Assembly: GCF_030410375.1 (NCBI RefSeq)
Contig: NZ_JAUHHE010000003.1
Span: 186,001 to 250,000 of the forward strand
Length of the DNA stretch: 64,000 nt
From: Zwartia vadi
Lineage (GTDB): Bacteria > Pseudomonadota > Gammaproteobacteria > Burkholderiales > Burkholderiaceae_B
Direction: 5' to 3'
The notes beneath the pieces are model-generated. The model searched no databases. It was not told the DNA's origin and saw only the letters and a list, made by a program, of their open reading frames with translations. Both the position numbers and the translations under genes were made by a program. Positions 45,126-54,261 of the stretch are shown piece by piece (the first letter of the stretch is position 1; each line of letters begins with the position of its first letter).

Positions 45126-46196
45126 CTAACGCTCAACAGCTCGATTCCAACGGGCATTCCAGGCAGGACGATTGGCATTGATCGTATCCCAATCCACTGA
45201 AACTGCTGTTTTCATATACTCGTTGAAACGATTCAAAACAGCCTGATCTTCGGGTCTATTGGCCTTGGCTTTAGGGTTGGATGGAACTTGGTTTCCATAC
45301 TGCAAACCGGCGGCTTGCGCCTGAGCAGAAAGCAAGTATTGGGCAAGTTTTTGAGAAAGCTCAGGCTCATTGTTTTTAGCGATCACGCATTCCGCAACCA
45401 TTAAAACCACAGAACCTTCCTTTGGTTGAACATACTCAACAGGTATGCCACGCCCTTTTAATACAGCAACAGAAGTTGGAGTGAGCGGAGCGATAGCGAC
45501 CTCGCCGTTCTGAAACATCTCGGCCAGTTTGGCTGAACTAGGAATGTATTCGAGTACATTCGGTCCAATTGTTTTAGGCCAAGCATTAAAGCCAGGATTG
45601 ACATCTTTTTCACTTCCACCTTGAATGCGGTTAAACATCAAGAAGCCGTGCAATCCAAAGGATGAAGCTGGCAAGGACTGAAATACAACCTTGCCTTTAT
45701 ATTTCGGATCTGCAAAATCCATCCAAGAGGTAGGAGGCGTCCAGTTCTTATCAGCGAACATCTTTGTGTTGTAAGCCATACCAGTCATACCCATCGTGAC
45801 ACCAGCTGCCATGTCATCTTTAAAGCGTGCAATGGGATATATTTCATCAAGTTGCGGATTAGGCTTCATTTTTTCGCATAAGCCCATCCCCACGGCACGC
45901 GCCATCACACCATCATCCAAAAACATGACATGCATTTGAGGCTTGTCTTTGTTAGCCTGTGCTTTTGCAAGAATATCCGAAGATGTGCCGGGAACAACAA
46001 CGACTTTCACGTTATTTGCTTTTTCAAACTCTGGGAAAATTCGTTCAGTCCAGGTTTTTTCCATCACACCGCCATTCATGCCGATGTAAAGAGTCTTTGT
46101 TTGCGAAATAGCCTGGGCGGATGCCAAAGTTAATGCGACAGCAGTTGTCGCAATTGACAGCGTTAAGATGTTTTTCTTTTTTGAGTGATTATTCAT
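45126..46196 (-). CDS. ABC transporter substrate-binding protein (spermidine/putrescine family)
   Basis: 356 residues with a signal peptide of about 32 residues (ending QAISQ). The type II binding fold resembles PotD/PotF and relatives: LYIGMNGGVMEKTW, MTGMAYNTKMFADKNWTPPTSWMDFADPKYKGKV, GEVAIAPLTP. This family also binds amino acids, iron and opines. It lies 8 bp upstream of the ALDH and downstream of the dehydrogenase genes, in the same operon as its permeases and ATPase. Confidence 0.9.
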   Translation of the reverse strand: MNNHSKKKNILTLSIATTAVALTLASAQAISQTKTLYIGMNGGVMEKTWTERIFPEFEKANNVKVVVVPGTSSDILAKAQANKDKPQMHVMFLDDGVMARAVGMGLCEKMKPNPQLDEIYPIARFKDDMAAGVTMGMTGMAYNTKMFADKNWTPPTSWMDFADPKYKGKVVFQSLPASSFGLHGFLMFNRIQGGSEKDVNPGFNAWPKTIGPNVLEYIPSSAKLAEMFQNGEVAIAPLTPTSVAVLKGRGIPVEYVQPKEGSVVLMVAECVIAKNNEPELSQKLAQYLLSAQAQAAGLQYGNQVPSNPKAKANRPEDQAVLNRFNEYMKTAVSVDWDTINANRPAWNARWNRAVER

Positions 46197-46247
46197 TTCA
46201 TCTCCTTCGAGTTGGATAAAAAATGCAGATAACTGTCTACAACTACA

Positions 46248-47357
46248 CTAAAACCTTTTGATGGAAAAAGCCTCGATAGGCGTACTAGTTTCCCCTTGCG
46301 CAATCATCTCGGCAAGAACTTCGCCTACAGCAGGTCCGATCTGAAAGCCTGCACCGGCAAATCCAAAACCATGTACGAGACCTGGTGTTGTCGAGCTAAA
46401 GCTAATGACAGGCTCACGATCAGGCAAACGCCCTTCCACTCCGCTCCATGTCCTGACAACTTGTGCATGCCGCAAATCCGGCAAAAGTTCAAGCGCACCT
46501 TTGAGGACAAGTTCGATACCATCTCCTCCGGGACGTGCTCTATTCGCATCCAAAGCATAGCCTTGCGAGCCGCCCAGAACGCAATTACCTCGACTGACTT
46601 GTCGAACGTAAACGCCTCCACCTTCAACGCCTAGGCTAAGGTTCATAAAAACAGGCAATGCATCAGTCACAACCATCAAAGGATGCGAATTCGTCATAGG
46701 TACTTTTTCGCCGAAGATCTCGCAAACTGTGTTTGCCCACGCTCCAGCACAATTCAATAAATATCTGGATGTAAGGGGTACAGACTGATTGGCGACCTTT
46801 GTCAGAAACTGATTACCGTCATGATTAAACTCCACGGCAGAACTATTTTCATAAATTTGGGCGCCTGCACGCACTGCTGCCCGCGCAAAAGCAGGAGAAA
46901 TGAGTCGAGGGTTGGCATGACCATCTTCAGGACAAAGAGAGCCACCAACAGCCCGCTCACTCAGCCAGGGGTAGAGATTCCGAAGCTGAGCCCCGCTCAA
47001 CAGTTCCAGTCCCAAACCATATTCGGCTGTATTGTCACGATATCGAGTAAGCGATGCCATATCTGCCTCGCTTCTAGCCAACTTTAAATGACCCGAGCGT
47101 ACGTACTCGCCGTCAATTCCAATGACCTGTTTGAGACGACCCCATATGCCGTGCGCGCGCTGCGTTAAAGGCATTTGGACCAGTGATCGACCTTGTCTGC
47201 GTACACCGCCATAATTGATACCGCTTGATCGAGAGCCGCATACATTACGTTCCAGCAAACAGACTGATAAGCCAAACTCTCGCAACTTCAACGCGGCAGA
47301 AGATCCGACAATTCCGCCACCCACAATCACGACATCAAAAAAATTGGATCTATTCAT
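46248..47357 (-). CDS. FAD-dependent amino-acid dehydrogenase, DAO-type catalytic subunit
   Basis: 369 residues. The N-terminal dinucleotide fold is VVIVGGGIVGSSAALKL with LLERNVCGSRSSGINYGG. The C-terminal FAD/substrate region has RTWSGVEGRLPDREPVI and HGFGFAGAGFQIGPAVGEVLAE. It matches the beta/HcnC-like subunit of heteromeric amino-acid or opine dehydrogenases. The ATG at 47357 overlaps the stop of the next subunit (ATGA); an in-frame extension to 47504 lies inside that gene. It oxidises an amino acid C-N bond. Confidence 0.9.
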   Translation of the reverse strand: MNRSNFFDVVIVGGGIVGSSAALKLREFGLSVCLLERNVCGSRSSGINYGGVRRQGRSLVQMPLTQRAHGIWGRLKQVIGIDGEYVRSGHLKLARSEADMASLTRYRDNTAEYGLGLELLSGAQLRNLYPWLSERAVGGSLCPEDGHANPRLISPAFARAAVRAGAQIYENSSAVEFNHDGNQFLTKVANQSVPLTSRYLLNCAGAWANTVCEIFGEKVPMTNSHPLMVVTDALPVFMNLSLGVEGGGVYVRQVSRGNCVLGGSQGYALDANRARPGGDGIELVLKGALELLPDLRHAQVVRTWSGVEGRLPDREPVISFSSTTPGLVHGFGFAGAGFQIGPAVGEVLAEMIAQGETSTPIEAFSIKRF

Positions 47358-48760
47358 TTCACGCCCTCTTGCTTTGATTGCCAAGCGGCAGCCAAAACAT
47401 GCGCCTCTACAGGTTTGATTGGCGGTTGACCACGCAAACGTCCGACCTCGTCTAGTTGCTGGCCACTGAAATATGCGAGAATCTCTGCGCTCGCTTGTCC
47501 ACACATTCTGCCCTGACAGCGTCCCATCCCGGCACGACTCAGCGCTTTAAGCCGATTGACTTCTCGTATATCGCAATCAACGATGGCTTGGCGGATATCA
47601 CTAAAAGTTATCTCCTCACACCGACACACGATTGTGTCATCTCTCATTTGTTCAATCCAATCCTCTGGACAAGGGAACGCAGCCTCCAAACCTACTCTAA
47701 ATTTCGCAATTTTCTCCAGACGTTTTTCAAGGTCGTTAAGACGCGCACGTATCCGCGGCGAATCCTCGCGACAGATACCGAGCTTGAACAAGAGCGCCCA
47801 AGCGCTTCTTTCACCAGAAAGCTCAGCAGCATCTGCGCCCATGATGCCCGCCCCATCACCCGCAAGATAAACCCCCTCAAGAGTTGACTCGCCAGCCTTG
47901 TTTTTCACAGGAAGATGGGCCCGTTGCATTGAATCGAATGCGAACGCGCAGCCGAGAATATCGGCAATCTGGGTCTCCGAACGCAAGGCATAACCTACAC
48001 CGAGAGCATCGCATGCTATGGTCTGTTTTTCACCACGACTATTTAAAAAAATAACACCTTGCAATCGCTCTGAACCTTCAGCTTCAACTAAACGAATACC
48101 TCGATGAATTTTGATGCCCTTTGCCATCAGCCAAGCAACGTAATACATGCCTCGCAGTAGTTGCTTGGGTTGATTCAGCAGATGGGGCAACGCACGAACC
48201 TGCGCCGAAAAATCTGCCGTGTCTAAAACAGCGGCGACATGTGCACCTGCCTTAACGTACTGATAAGCTACCAGATACAACAGAGGACCGGTTCCAGCCA
48301 GCACGACTTTTTCACCAATTGAGCAGGCTTGATACTTGAGAGCAATTTGAGTCGCACCCATGGCGTATACACCGGGAAGTGTCCAACCTGGAAATGGCAA
48401 AATCCTATCCGTTGCCCCAGACGCAATAATCAACGAATCCCAGCGTAGCGTTGAAGACTCGCCGTTTTGAAGGACGTCCAGCCGGTTTTGTTCAACATTC
48501 CACACTAAGCTCTGCGGCCGATAATCAATCTTATCCCGCAGACTGATGAAAACTCTGGATAGTTCGTCCGCTTTTCCAGCATCAAACCCGTAAAGCTCCC
48601 GACTCGTTCTCTTGAAGTTCTGAGGCTGTTGCCGAAAGATCTGTCCGCCCCAGCGCATCCCCTCGTCCAGCACAATCGGTCGAACACCGTGGTCAACAAG
48701 AACTTGAGCCGCTCGTATACCCGCGGGGCCTGCGCCAATGATGACAGGGGAATGACTCAT
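47354..48760 (-). CDS. FAD/NAD(P)-binding [2Fe-2S] subunit, HcnB/OoxA-like
   Basis: 468 residues. The pyridine-nucleotide-disulfide oxidoreductase fold starts PVIIGAGPAGIRAAQVL, with WGGQIFR and a second site VVLAGTGPLLYLVA. The C-terminal BFD-like [2Fe-2S] domain has VCRCEEIT and MGRCQGRMCG, four Cys. Subunits like this are found in hydrogen cyanide synthase, opine oxidase and D-hydroxyproline dehydrogenase. Overlaps both flanking subunit genes by 4 bp, strongly indicating one complex. Confidence 0.9.
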   Translation of the reverse strand: MSHSPVIIGAGPAGIRAAQVLVDHGVRPIVLDEGMRWGGQIFRQQPQNFKRTSRELYGFDAGKADELSRVFISLRDKIDYRPQSLVWNVEQNRLDVLQNGESSTLRWDSLIIASGATDRILPFPGWTLPGVYAMGATQIALKYQACSIGEKVVLAGTGPLLYLVAYQYVKAGAHVAAVLDTADFSAQVRALPHLLNQPKQLLRGMYYVAWLMAKGIKIHRGIRLVEAEGSERLQGVIFLNSRGEKQTIACDALGVGYALRSETQIADILGCAFAFDSMQRAHLPVKNKAGESTLEGVYLAGDGAGIMGADAAELSGERSAWALLFKLGICREDSPRIRARLNDLEKRLEKIAKFRVGLEAAFPCPEDWIEQMRDDTIVCRCEEITFSDIRQAIVDCDIREVNRLKALSRAGMGRCQGRMCGQASAEILAYFSGQQLDEVGRLRGQPPIKPVEAHVLAAAWQSKQEGVK

Positions 48761-49086
48761 TGTTGCTCCCCCTGATCAACTGTTGTGACCAGTCTCATCC
48801 CATTTTCGATAAGGGACGAACATGCCCGTATCCGTTCACCGGATTCAAATCGCATCCAGCAATCCTGACAAGCTCCCATCAAACAAAAACCTGCTCTTTT
48901 TTGGCCGGAAAATTCAGTCCTTCGCACAGCATGTTGATTGGTGAGCAAGGCAGTTAATATGGTGTCTCCCAAAAGAGCCTGGCAGGAGACGCCATTGATA
49001 AAGAAATCCACACTAGGTCTATTCTTTTCCTGCAGCCTACGAAACTGAGGCAGAGTCTGCGACCGAGTCTCTTCATGCTTAGTCAT
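48757..49086 (-). CDS. (2Fe-2S)-binding small subunit, HcnA-like
   Basis: 109 residues. A ferredoxin-like core starts VDFFINGVSCQALLGDTILTAL and carries four Cys: Cys68, Cys73, Cys76 (CLMGACQDC) and Cys89, the plant-type iron-sulfur spacing of HcnA/SoxA-N proteins. The N-terminal 22 residues are charged. It overlaps the permease gene upstream (49083) and the large FAD subunit downstream, each by 4 bp. Confidence 0.9.
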   Translation of the reverse strand: MTKHEETRSQTLPQFRRLQEKNRPSVDFFINGVSCQALLGDTILTALLTNQHAVRRTEFSGQKRAGFCLMGACQDCWMRFESGERIRACSSLIENGMRLVTTVDQGEQQ

Positions 49087-49877
49087 TTTCCACCCACCAA
49101 AACCTTATCTAATCCATAAAGTCGATCAAGCAACAACATCACGACAGCCGTGAACACCACCATCAACGCAGATGCCGCCGCCATCAACGGATCAATTGAT
49201 TCGGTTGCATACATATACATACGAACAGGCAACGTGACGGTCGATGGTGCTGTGACAAAAATAGACATCGTGACTTCGTCAAAACTGCTGATAAATGCAA
49301 GCAGCCATCCGCCTGTAATTCCTGGCAAGAGCATGGGCACTGTCACTCTACGAAAAACTGTGAAACGACTTGCACCCAGTGAAAGTGCAGCTTGCTCACA
49401 CGCTCTGTCTGTGCCAACCGACGCTGCAATCACCAGACGAAGAGAATAAGGAATAATGATTATGACGTGCGCCATGGCCAACCAGGCGAAACTGCCGCGC
49501 GCATCAATCAAAGAAAACATTCTCAATAGTGCCACCCCGAGCACGAGGTGAGGAATGATCAGCGGAGATAGAAACAGTCCATTGAGCCATCCGCGTGCCT
49601 TGAACTCATAACGCGTCAACGCCAATCCGGCAGGGATCGATATCGCTGTCGCAATTGAGGCAGAGATCAATCCAAGCCAAAGACTATTCCAAAAAGAAGT
49701 CATCAAATCGCTATGTCTGAAAACCGCCTCGAACCAGCGCAGGGAGAAACTATTGGTTGGAATTGCTAGAGTATTTGTGGGTGTGAAAGCGACCAAACAA
49801 ACAATCACCAGTGGCGCCAACATGAACAAGATGACTAGACTGCTAAACGCGATAGATAATGGTCCGTTCTTATTCAT
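49083..49877 (-). CDS. ABC transporter permease (PotC-like)
   Basis: 264 residues with six membrane segments. The ATPase-coupling EAA loop reads EQAALSLGASRFTVFRRVTVPMLLPG. It pairs with the PotB-like permease whose stop lies 2 bp upstream. The stop overlaps the start of the iron-sulfur subunit gene, so transport and oxidation genes are translated together. Confidence 0.92.
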   Translation of the reverse strand: MNKNGPLSIAFSSLVILFMLAPLVIVCLVAFTPTNTLAIPTNSFSLRWFEAVFRHSDLMTSFWNSLWLGLISASIATAISIPAGLALTRYEFKARGWLNGLFLSPLIIPHLVLGVALLRMFSLIDARGSFAWLAMAHVIIIIPYSLRLVIAASVGTDRACEQAALSLGASRFTVFRRVTVPMLLPGITGGWLLAFISSFDEVTMSIFVTAPSTVTLPVRMYMYATESIDPLMAAASALMVVFTAVVMLLLDRLYGLDKVLVGGK

Positions 49878-49879
49878 GG

Positions 49880-50734
49880 CTACCCCAGAGCCTTTCTATA
49901 GCGCCGTTCAATCGCGCGGTTATAGGACAGCATGATGATGAGATTGGCAATTAACAGAATGATCGCAATCGCAGCACCGAGAGGCCAGTTCAACTCATGT
50001 AAATATTCGTCATACACAATGGTTGCGGCCATTTTCAATCGCCTTCCACCTAGTAGGCCAGGTATCGCAAAGGAACTTGCGCTCAATCCGAACACAATCA
50101 AACTACCTGAAAGCATGCCCGGGAGTATTTGAGGAAAAATAATACGGCGCAATGCTGTCAAAGGTGACGCAGACAAAGATAGAGCGGCATCCTGAACCGC
50201 GGGATCAAGTTTTTGCAGAGATGTCCAAATCGGAATCACCATAAAGGGCATCATGATGTGCACTAAAGCAATGATGATTGCCGTCTCTGTGTACAAAATT
50301 TTGATTGCTCCGAATCCGATTAGCTTAGTCATCAAATTGACCAAACCCTGTGGGCCCAACAAAATACTCCAGCCGAAGGCGCGAACCACAACAGATACAA
50401 GTAAGGGAGCCAGAATGATCAGCAGGAATATCGACTTCCATGGGCTTTTCATGCGACTGAGAATATAGGCTTGCGGGGCCCCAATCAGCAGACAAAACAA
50501 GGTTGTGACCAGAGAAATCCAAAGCGTGCGCCAAAAAATACCGTAATAATATTCATCAGTCAGGACATGAATGTAATGTTCGAACGTATATTCGTTTTTG
50601 ATTCCTGTCGCATGATCAAAAGCGTTGAATGACAAAATGAACGTTAAGCCCAGTGGCACCAGAAGCATCAGCAAAAAGACAACCATGGCCGGAGCACTCA
50701 ACAACCATGGCGTCGATGGCTTATAGATACTCAT
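49880..50734 (-). CDS. ABC transporter permease (PotB-like)
   Basis: 284 residues with six membrane segments; the coupling loop is QDAALSLSASPLTALRRIIFPQILPG. The first helix (WLLSAPAMVVFLLMLLVPLG) follows a short cytoplasmic tail. One base separates its start from the ATPase stop. Confidence 0.92.
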   Translation of the reverse strand: MSIYKPSTPWLLSAPAMVVFLLMLLVPLGLTFILSFNAFDHATGIKNEYTFEHYIHVLTDEYYYGIFWRTLWISLVTTLFCLLIGAPQAYILSRMKSPWKSIFLLIILAPLLVSVVVRAFGWSILLGPQGLVNLMTKLIGFGAIKILYTETAIIIALVHIMMPFMVIPIWTSLQKLDPAVQDAALSLSASPLTALRRIIFPQILPGMLSGSLIVFGLSASSFAIPGLLGGRRLKMAATIVYDEYLHELNWPLGAAIAIILLIANLIIMLSYNRAIERRYRKALG

Positions 50735-50735
50735 A

Positions 50736-51803
50736 TCAAGTCACCTGACGCTCTTGGAGTTGCTGCATAGCCTGCGTGTGCCACGTCAGTCCGTACACCT
50801 TTCCTTCAGTCACTTCGTTCACGCCCAGATTTGTACCCGCAACGATCAACTCGCCAAGTGACGACTCTAAATGGTAAAGCCAGCGATCTCCCAGAAAAAA
50901 AACTTGTTTGACAGTTCCGTTCAGATAGCCCTTATCTGCCTCGACCAGGGTGATTTTCTCCGGACGCAAACTTAGCGTAATCTCATCGTTGGCAAGGACA
51001 TCTGACAGTTGTGCGGACAATTGAATATAGCCAAAATCAATCACCCAGTCCGTACCTTGTGACTTGGCGCGTCCTTTGAGCAAATTTGCTTTTCCAACAA
51101 ACTTAGAAATAAAAGCCGTTTGCGGCTTTTCATACAACGCATAAGGTGAATCGATCTGCGTGATTTTTCCGGCCTCCATTACAACAACTCGATCACTAAT
51201 GGACATCGCCTCGCTTTGATCGTGAGTGACCATAATTGTTGTCGTTCCGAGTGTCTTTTGAATCTTGCGCAACTCAAACTGCATTTCTTCACGCAGCTTG
51301 GCGTCCAGATTAGAGAGAGGCTCGTCAAGCAATAAGACTGGCGGCTCGATCACGAGCGCTCTTGCCAGTGCGACGCGTTGTCGCTGTCCGCCAGACAACT
51401 CTCTGGGAAAACGATCGGCAAACGATGTCAGATGAACCATGTCCAACATTGCTTGCACGCGCCTATCTCGCTCAGCTCGAGGCATACCTCGCATCTCAAG
51501 ACCAAAGCTGACATTAGCGTGTACGGTCATGTGAGGAAATAACGCATAACTTTGGAACACGACTCCCAGGCCACGCACGTTAGGTTTGGCATGTGTAATG
51601 TCAGCGCCATCCAACCTGACCTCTCCAGCTGATACGTCAACAAAACCTGCAATCATCTGCAGAGTTGTCGTCTTACCGCAACCAGAGGGACCCAACAAAG
51701 AGACAAACTCACCCTTTTGGACGTCCAAATTGAAATCAGAAACGACACAAGTCTTGTCGTAATACTTAGTGACACCCCGAAGTGACAAAAAAGACACTTC
51801 CAC
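50736..51803 (-). CDS. ABC transporter ATP-binding protein (PotA-like)
   Basis: 355 residues. Walker A GPSGCGKTT, Q-loop VFQSYALFPHM, signature LSGGQRQR, Walker B LLLDEPLSNLD and the switch His in MVTHDQSEA are all intact. The C-terminal ~110 residues form a TOBE regulatory domain (LSLRPEKITLVE). First gene of the operon running to 43603; its promoter lies in the 190 bp shared with the divergent IclR gene. Confidence 0.94.
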   Translation of the reverse strand: MEVSFLSLRGVTKYYDKTCVVSDFNLDVQKGEFVSLLGPSGCGKTTTLQMIAGFVDVSAGEVRLDGADITHAKPNVRGLGVVFQSYALFPHMTVHANVSFGLEMRGMPRAERDRRVQAMLDMVHLTSFADRFPRELSGGQRQRVALARALVIEPPVLLLDEPLSNLDAKLREEMQFELRKIQKTLGTTTIMVTHDQSEAMSISDRVVVMEAGKITQIDSPYALYEKPQTAFISKFVGKANLLKGRAKSQGTDWVIDFGYIQLSAQLSDVLANDEITLSLRPEKITLVEADKGYLNGTVKQVFFLGDRWLYHLESSLGELIVAGTNLGVNEVTEGKVYGLTWHTQAMQQLQERQVT

Positions 51804-51852
51804 GCTCCCCGACAGTGATGAAAATTGTTATTGGCCTATTTGAATGCATGTT

Positions 51853-51884
51853 TCTTAAGGTCGATCATGAATAATTCCTTAAGA
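51853..51884. promoter_or_regulatory. inverted repeat, candidate IclR operator
   Basis: TCTTAAGG (51853-51860) and CCTTAAGA (51877-51884) are exact inverted copies with centres 24 bp apart, located 50-81 bp before the PotA-like start in the divergent promoter region. The surrounding 51885-51990 is very AT-rich. Two such half-sites suit a tetrameric or dimeric IclR regulator, but binding is an inference. Confidence 0.45.
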
Positions 51885-51993
51885 TGCGTCAATGCAAAAA
51901 TCGATAAATTTCTGTTTAATGGAAGAAATTTTCAGATTATTCTATTGAACAAAATAATTTTTTTTAATATCAATAAAATATTTCACCGATCAG

Positions 51994-52848
51994 ATGACAA
52001 TAAAACAACCTCTCGGAACGGGTGTACTTGAACGAGCGTTCGCTATCATTCGTTTACTCGCCGATTCTCCATCTGATGGTTTACGCGTCACCGAAATTGC
52101 CAAACTCATCGGTCTAACCCAGGGAACCGTCCACCGCACCCTTCAATCACTCATTGACCAACAAGTCATCGAACAAGACACTCGATCAAAACGCTATCGC
52201 CTGAGTATCGACTTTTTCTCAATGGCTGCGCGAGCAGGTAATCCAATGAACCTTCGTGATGTCTGCCGTCCTTCGCTGATCCGGCTCTGCGCAAGCCTGG
52301 GCGACACCATTTTTCTTTTGGTGAGAAATGGTTTTGATGCCGTATGCCTTGATCGTGCGGAAGGTCCCGTACCTATCCGGTCTTTCACTGGCGATATTGG
52401 CGGGCGCGTTGCGATCGGCATCGGACAAGGCAGCCTATCTATCCTGTCCTTTCTGCCAGAAGAGGAAAGAGATGAAGTGATTCGGAACAATCTACCGCGG
52501 ATAAAAGAAGTGAGCAGGTTTGACGAGGTCTATATCCGGCTGGAGGTTGAACGCATTCGTCAACTTGGCTACGCACATAAATCTTCCGGTCTCCTCGAAG
52601 GCATGGCTGGTGTAGCCGTACCCTTACGTGATCAAACCGGACGAGCCTATGCCGCTATCAGTGTTGGATCGATTGCTAGTCGCATCACAGAAGAGCGCAT
52701 ACCAATCATTTTGCAATTACTGCGACGCGAAGTGGAGTTCATCACACCTAAAATCAGTCCCTTTGATCCCGCGCTCAGACGATCGATGCAAGACTTTGCT
52801 GCGATTACGCGTCCTCAGCAAGCCTATACCTCGACCCAGGAAACTTAA
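51994..52848 (+). CDS. IclR family transcriptional regulator
   Basis: 284 residues. The N-terminal winged helix (about 8-75) has VLERAFAIIRLLADSP and EIAKLIGLTQGTVHRTLQSLIDQQVI. The effector domain (about 90-260) has GDTIFLLVRNGFDAVCLDRAEG and GLLEGMAGVAVPLRDQTGRAYAAISV. It is divergent from the transporter-dehydrogenase operon and is its likely regulator, responding to the substrate or an intermediate. Confidence 0.93.
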   Translation: MTIKQPLGTGVLERAFAIIRLLADSPSDGLRVTEIAKLIGLTQGTVHRTLQSLIDQQVIEQDTRSKRYRLSIDFFSMAARAGNPMNLRDVCRPSLIRLCASLGDTIFLLVRNGFDAVCLDRAEGPVPIRSFTGDIGGRVAIGIGQGSLSILSFLPEEERDEVIRNNLPRIKEVSRFDEVYIRLEVERIRQLGYAHKSSGLLEGMAGVAVPLRDQTGRAYAAISVGSIASRITEERIPIILQLLRREVEFITPKISPFDPALRRSMQDFAAITRPQQAYTSTQET

Positions 52849-52883
52849 GCTTCAACGCTCGAGAAATCGGTCATAATTTTTCT

Positions 52884-53483
52884 TCAGAGCTTTTTACCCG
52901 ACCCCGCCAAAAAAGGGTAACGGGCAAAAATTGACGAAATCATTGTTTCAACGGCTGCATCAGAGGGCGTCTGTTGAGGATTTCCAACGACCGAGCTTCC
53001 TACACCCTCCCAAACTAATTGCTTACGCTTGGCATCGATCAGGTCCACTTTCAAGGTGCCTTCGTTGTACTGAATAATATCTGGACCAAACGCATAGCCG
53101 GGCCAACCGCCATAGAAACCAGGCCCATAACCAAATCCCCACATCATAGGCGTTGGAGGTACATATTGCGTCATCGTTTGAACGTTTGATTGAAAATTGA
53201 TCAGCAGATCAGGGTCCTTATCGCGTAAAACATAGCCTCTGGATTCCATCTGCAAGACAACAGCGCGCTTTAGACGTTCGGTCAACAAAGTTGTGTAGCC
53301 GGCGCTATCGGTACTGAGTGGCTGCATAAAAGCAAACGTACGGTAGGAAGAAAAATCCGCGCGAGGATCATAATCGCTGCGTACGATCGGAGTATTCGCG
53401 CAGGCAACCAATAAGCCAACTACCACCAGTACGGTCAAGAAACGCATAAAAGCTGCAATTTGAGTTGTCATTTGACTGATCAT
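52884..53483 (-). CDS. DUF4136 lipoprotein
   Basis: 199 residues from ATG 53483. A lipoprotein signal ends in the lipobox LLVAC, so Cys would be lipidated. DUF4136 features are SDYDPRADFSSYRTFAF and the C-terminal AVETMISSIFARYP. A Gly/Tyr/Pro-rich stretch (GFGYGPGFYGGWPGY) lies in the middle. The start forms TGATG with the upstream VasI-like stop; ATG 53447 would give a more compact signal peptide and is possible. Function unknown. Confidence 0.87.
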   Translation of the reverse strand: MISQMTTQIAAFMRFLTVLVVVGLLVACANTPIVRSDYDPRADFSSYRTFAFMQPLSTDSAGYTTLLTERLKRAVVLQMESRGYVLRDKDPDLLINFQSNVQTMTQYVPPTPMMWGFGYGPGFYGGWPGYAFGPDIIQYNEGTLKVDLIDAKRKQLVWEGVGSSVVGNPQQTPSDAAVETMISSIFARYPFLAGSGKKL

Positions 53484-54103
53484 CACCAACCGCATGTTTC
53501 ACGAAGGGGTTTAATCGCATTGACCAAGCCAGTGGTATCGAAGCTCGACGTCAGAGGAGACTCCATATAAGGGGTCACTTGCGCCACAAAAGTATTTTGT
53601 TCAATGAGCGCCTTCATGAACGCAACGGGGTCACCCGGAAAGAACGTTGCTTTGTTATCAGTGGAAAGGCTCCAGGTACTCTTGATAGCCTTGGCATTAC
53701 CAATTCGGTAGGTCACCTCAGCACTGTCGGTACCCAGAAAATCATGCCAATTGATATACGCCTCGGTTTTTTTACTCTGACAGCGCAAGACTAAACGAAC
53801 CTCTTGGCCAGAGCGTGCACTACCAGACGTCGCTTCGAGCACGAGTACCACGGTACGTGTATCGTCAATCGGATTGGTTTTGTCACTAATCGCCCACTTA
53901 CCTACTCCAGCTGTAGGGACCAAATTGGACTGGGGTCCGAGCAAGTTATTGCGCCTTGCGAGCTGGTCATAACACTCAAGGCGATCGAGATTGCCGGCTG
54001 TTGCCGCGCACCTGGCGATCTCTTTATCGAGAGTTTGTGCATGTGCAGCAGTAGTAGTAGTAAGCAGCCCAATAGACAGAGCAACTAAAAATGATTTCAT
54101 CAC
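53483..54103 (-). CDS. VasI/TagO family periplasmic protein
   Basis: 206 residues with a Sec signal (ending AHAQ). Conserved positions of the type VI secretion-associated VasI/TagO family are visible: EIARCAATAGNLDRLECYD, GKWAISDKTNPIDDTRTVVL, VTYRIGN, VTPYMESP, and a final CGW. No T6SS gene is in the window, so it may act outside T6SS. Coupled to the DUF4136 lipoprotein by TGATG, which suggests an envelope function for the pair. Confidence 0.83.
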   Translation of the reverse strand: MMKSFLVALSIGLLTTTTAAHAQTLDKEIARCAATAGNLDRLECYDQLARRNNLLGPQSNLVPTAGVGKWAISDKTNPIDDTRTVVLVLEATSGSARSGQEVRLVLRCQSKKTEAYINWHDFLGTDSAEVTYRIGNAKAIKSTWSLSTDNKATFFPGDPVAFMKALIEQNTFVAQVTPYMESPLTSSFDTTGLVNAIKPLRETCGW

Positions 54104-54261
54104 GACCTCGAAAAATTAGCCAGTGTAAGGATCCGCCTGAAACATGTCTTCAATCATCTTCTTGATATTACAAGATCTCATGACTATTATGGGGTAGATA
54201 AAAGTAGGCTGTAGCAAAGATTAGTAACTGACTTCATTTCAACTATTAGAAGAGGTTCGTC

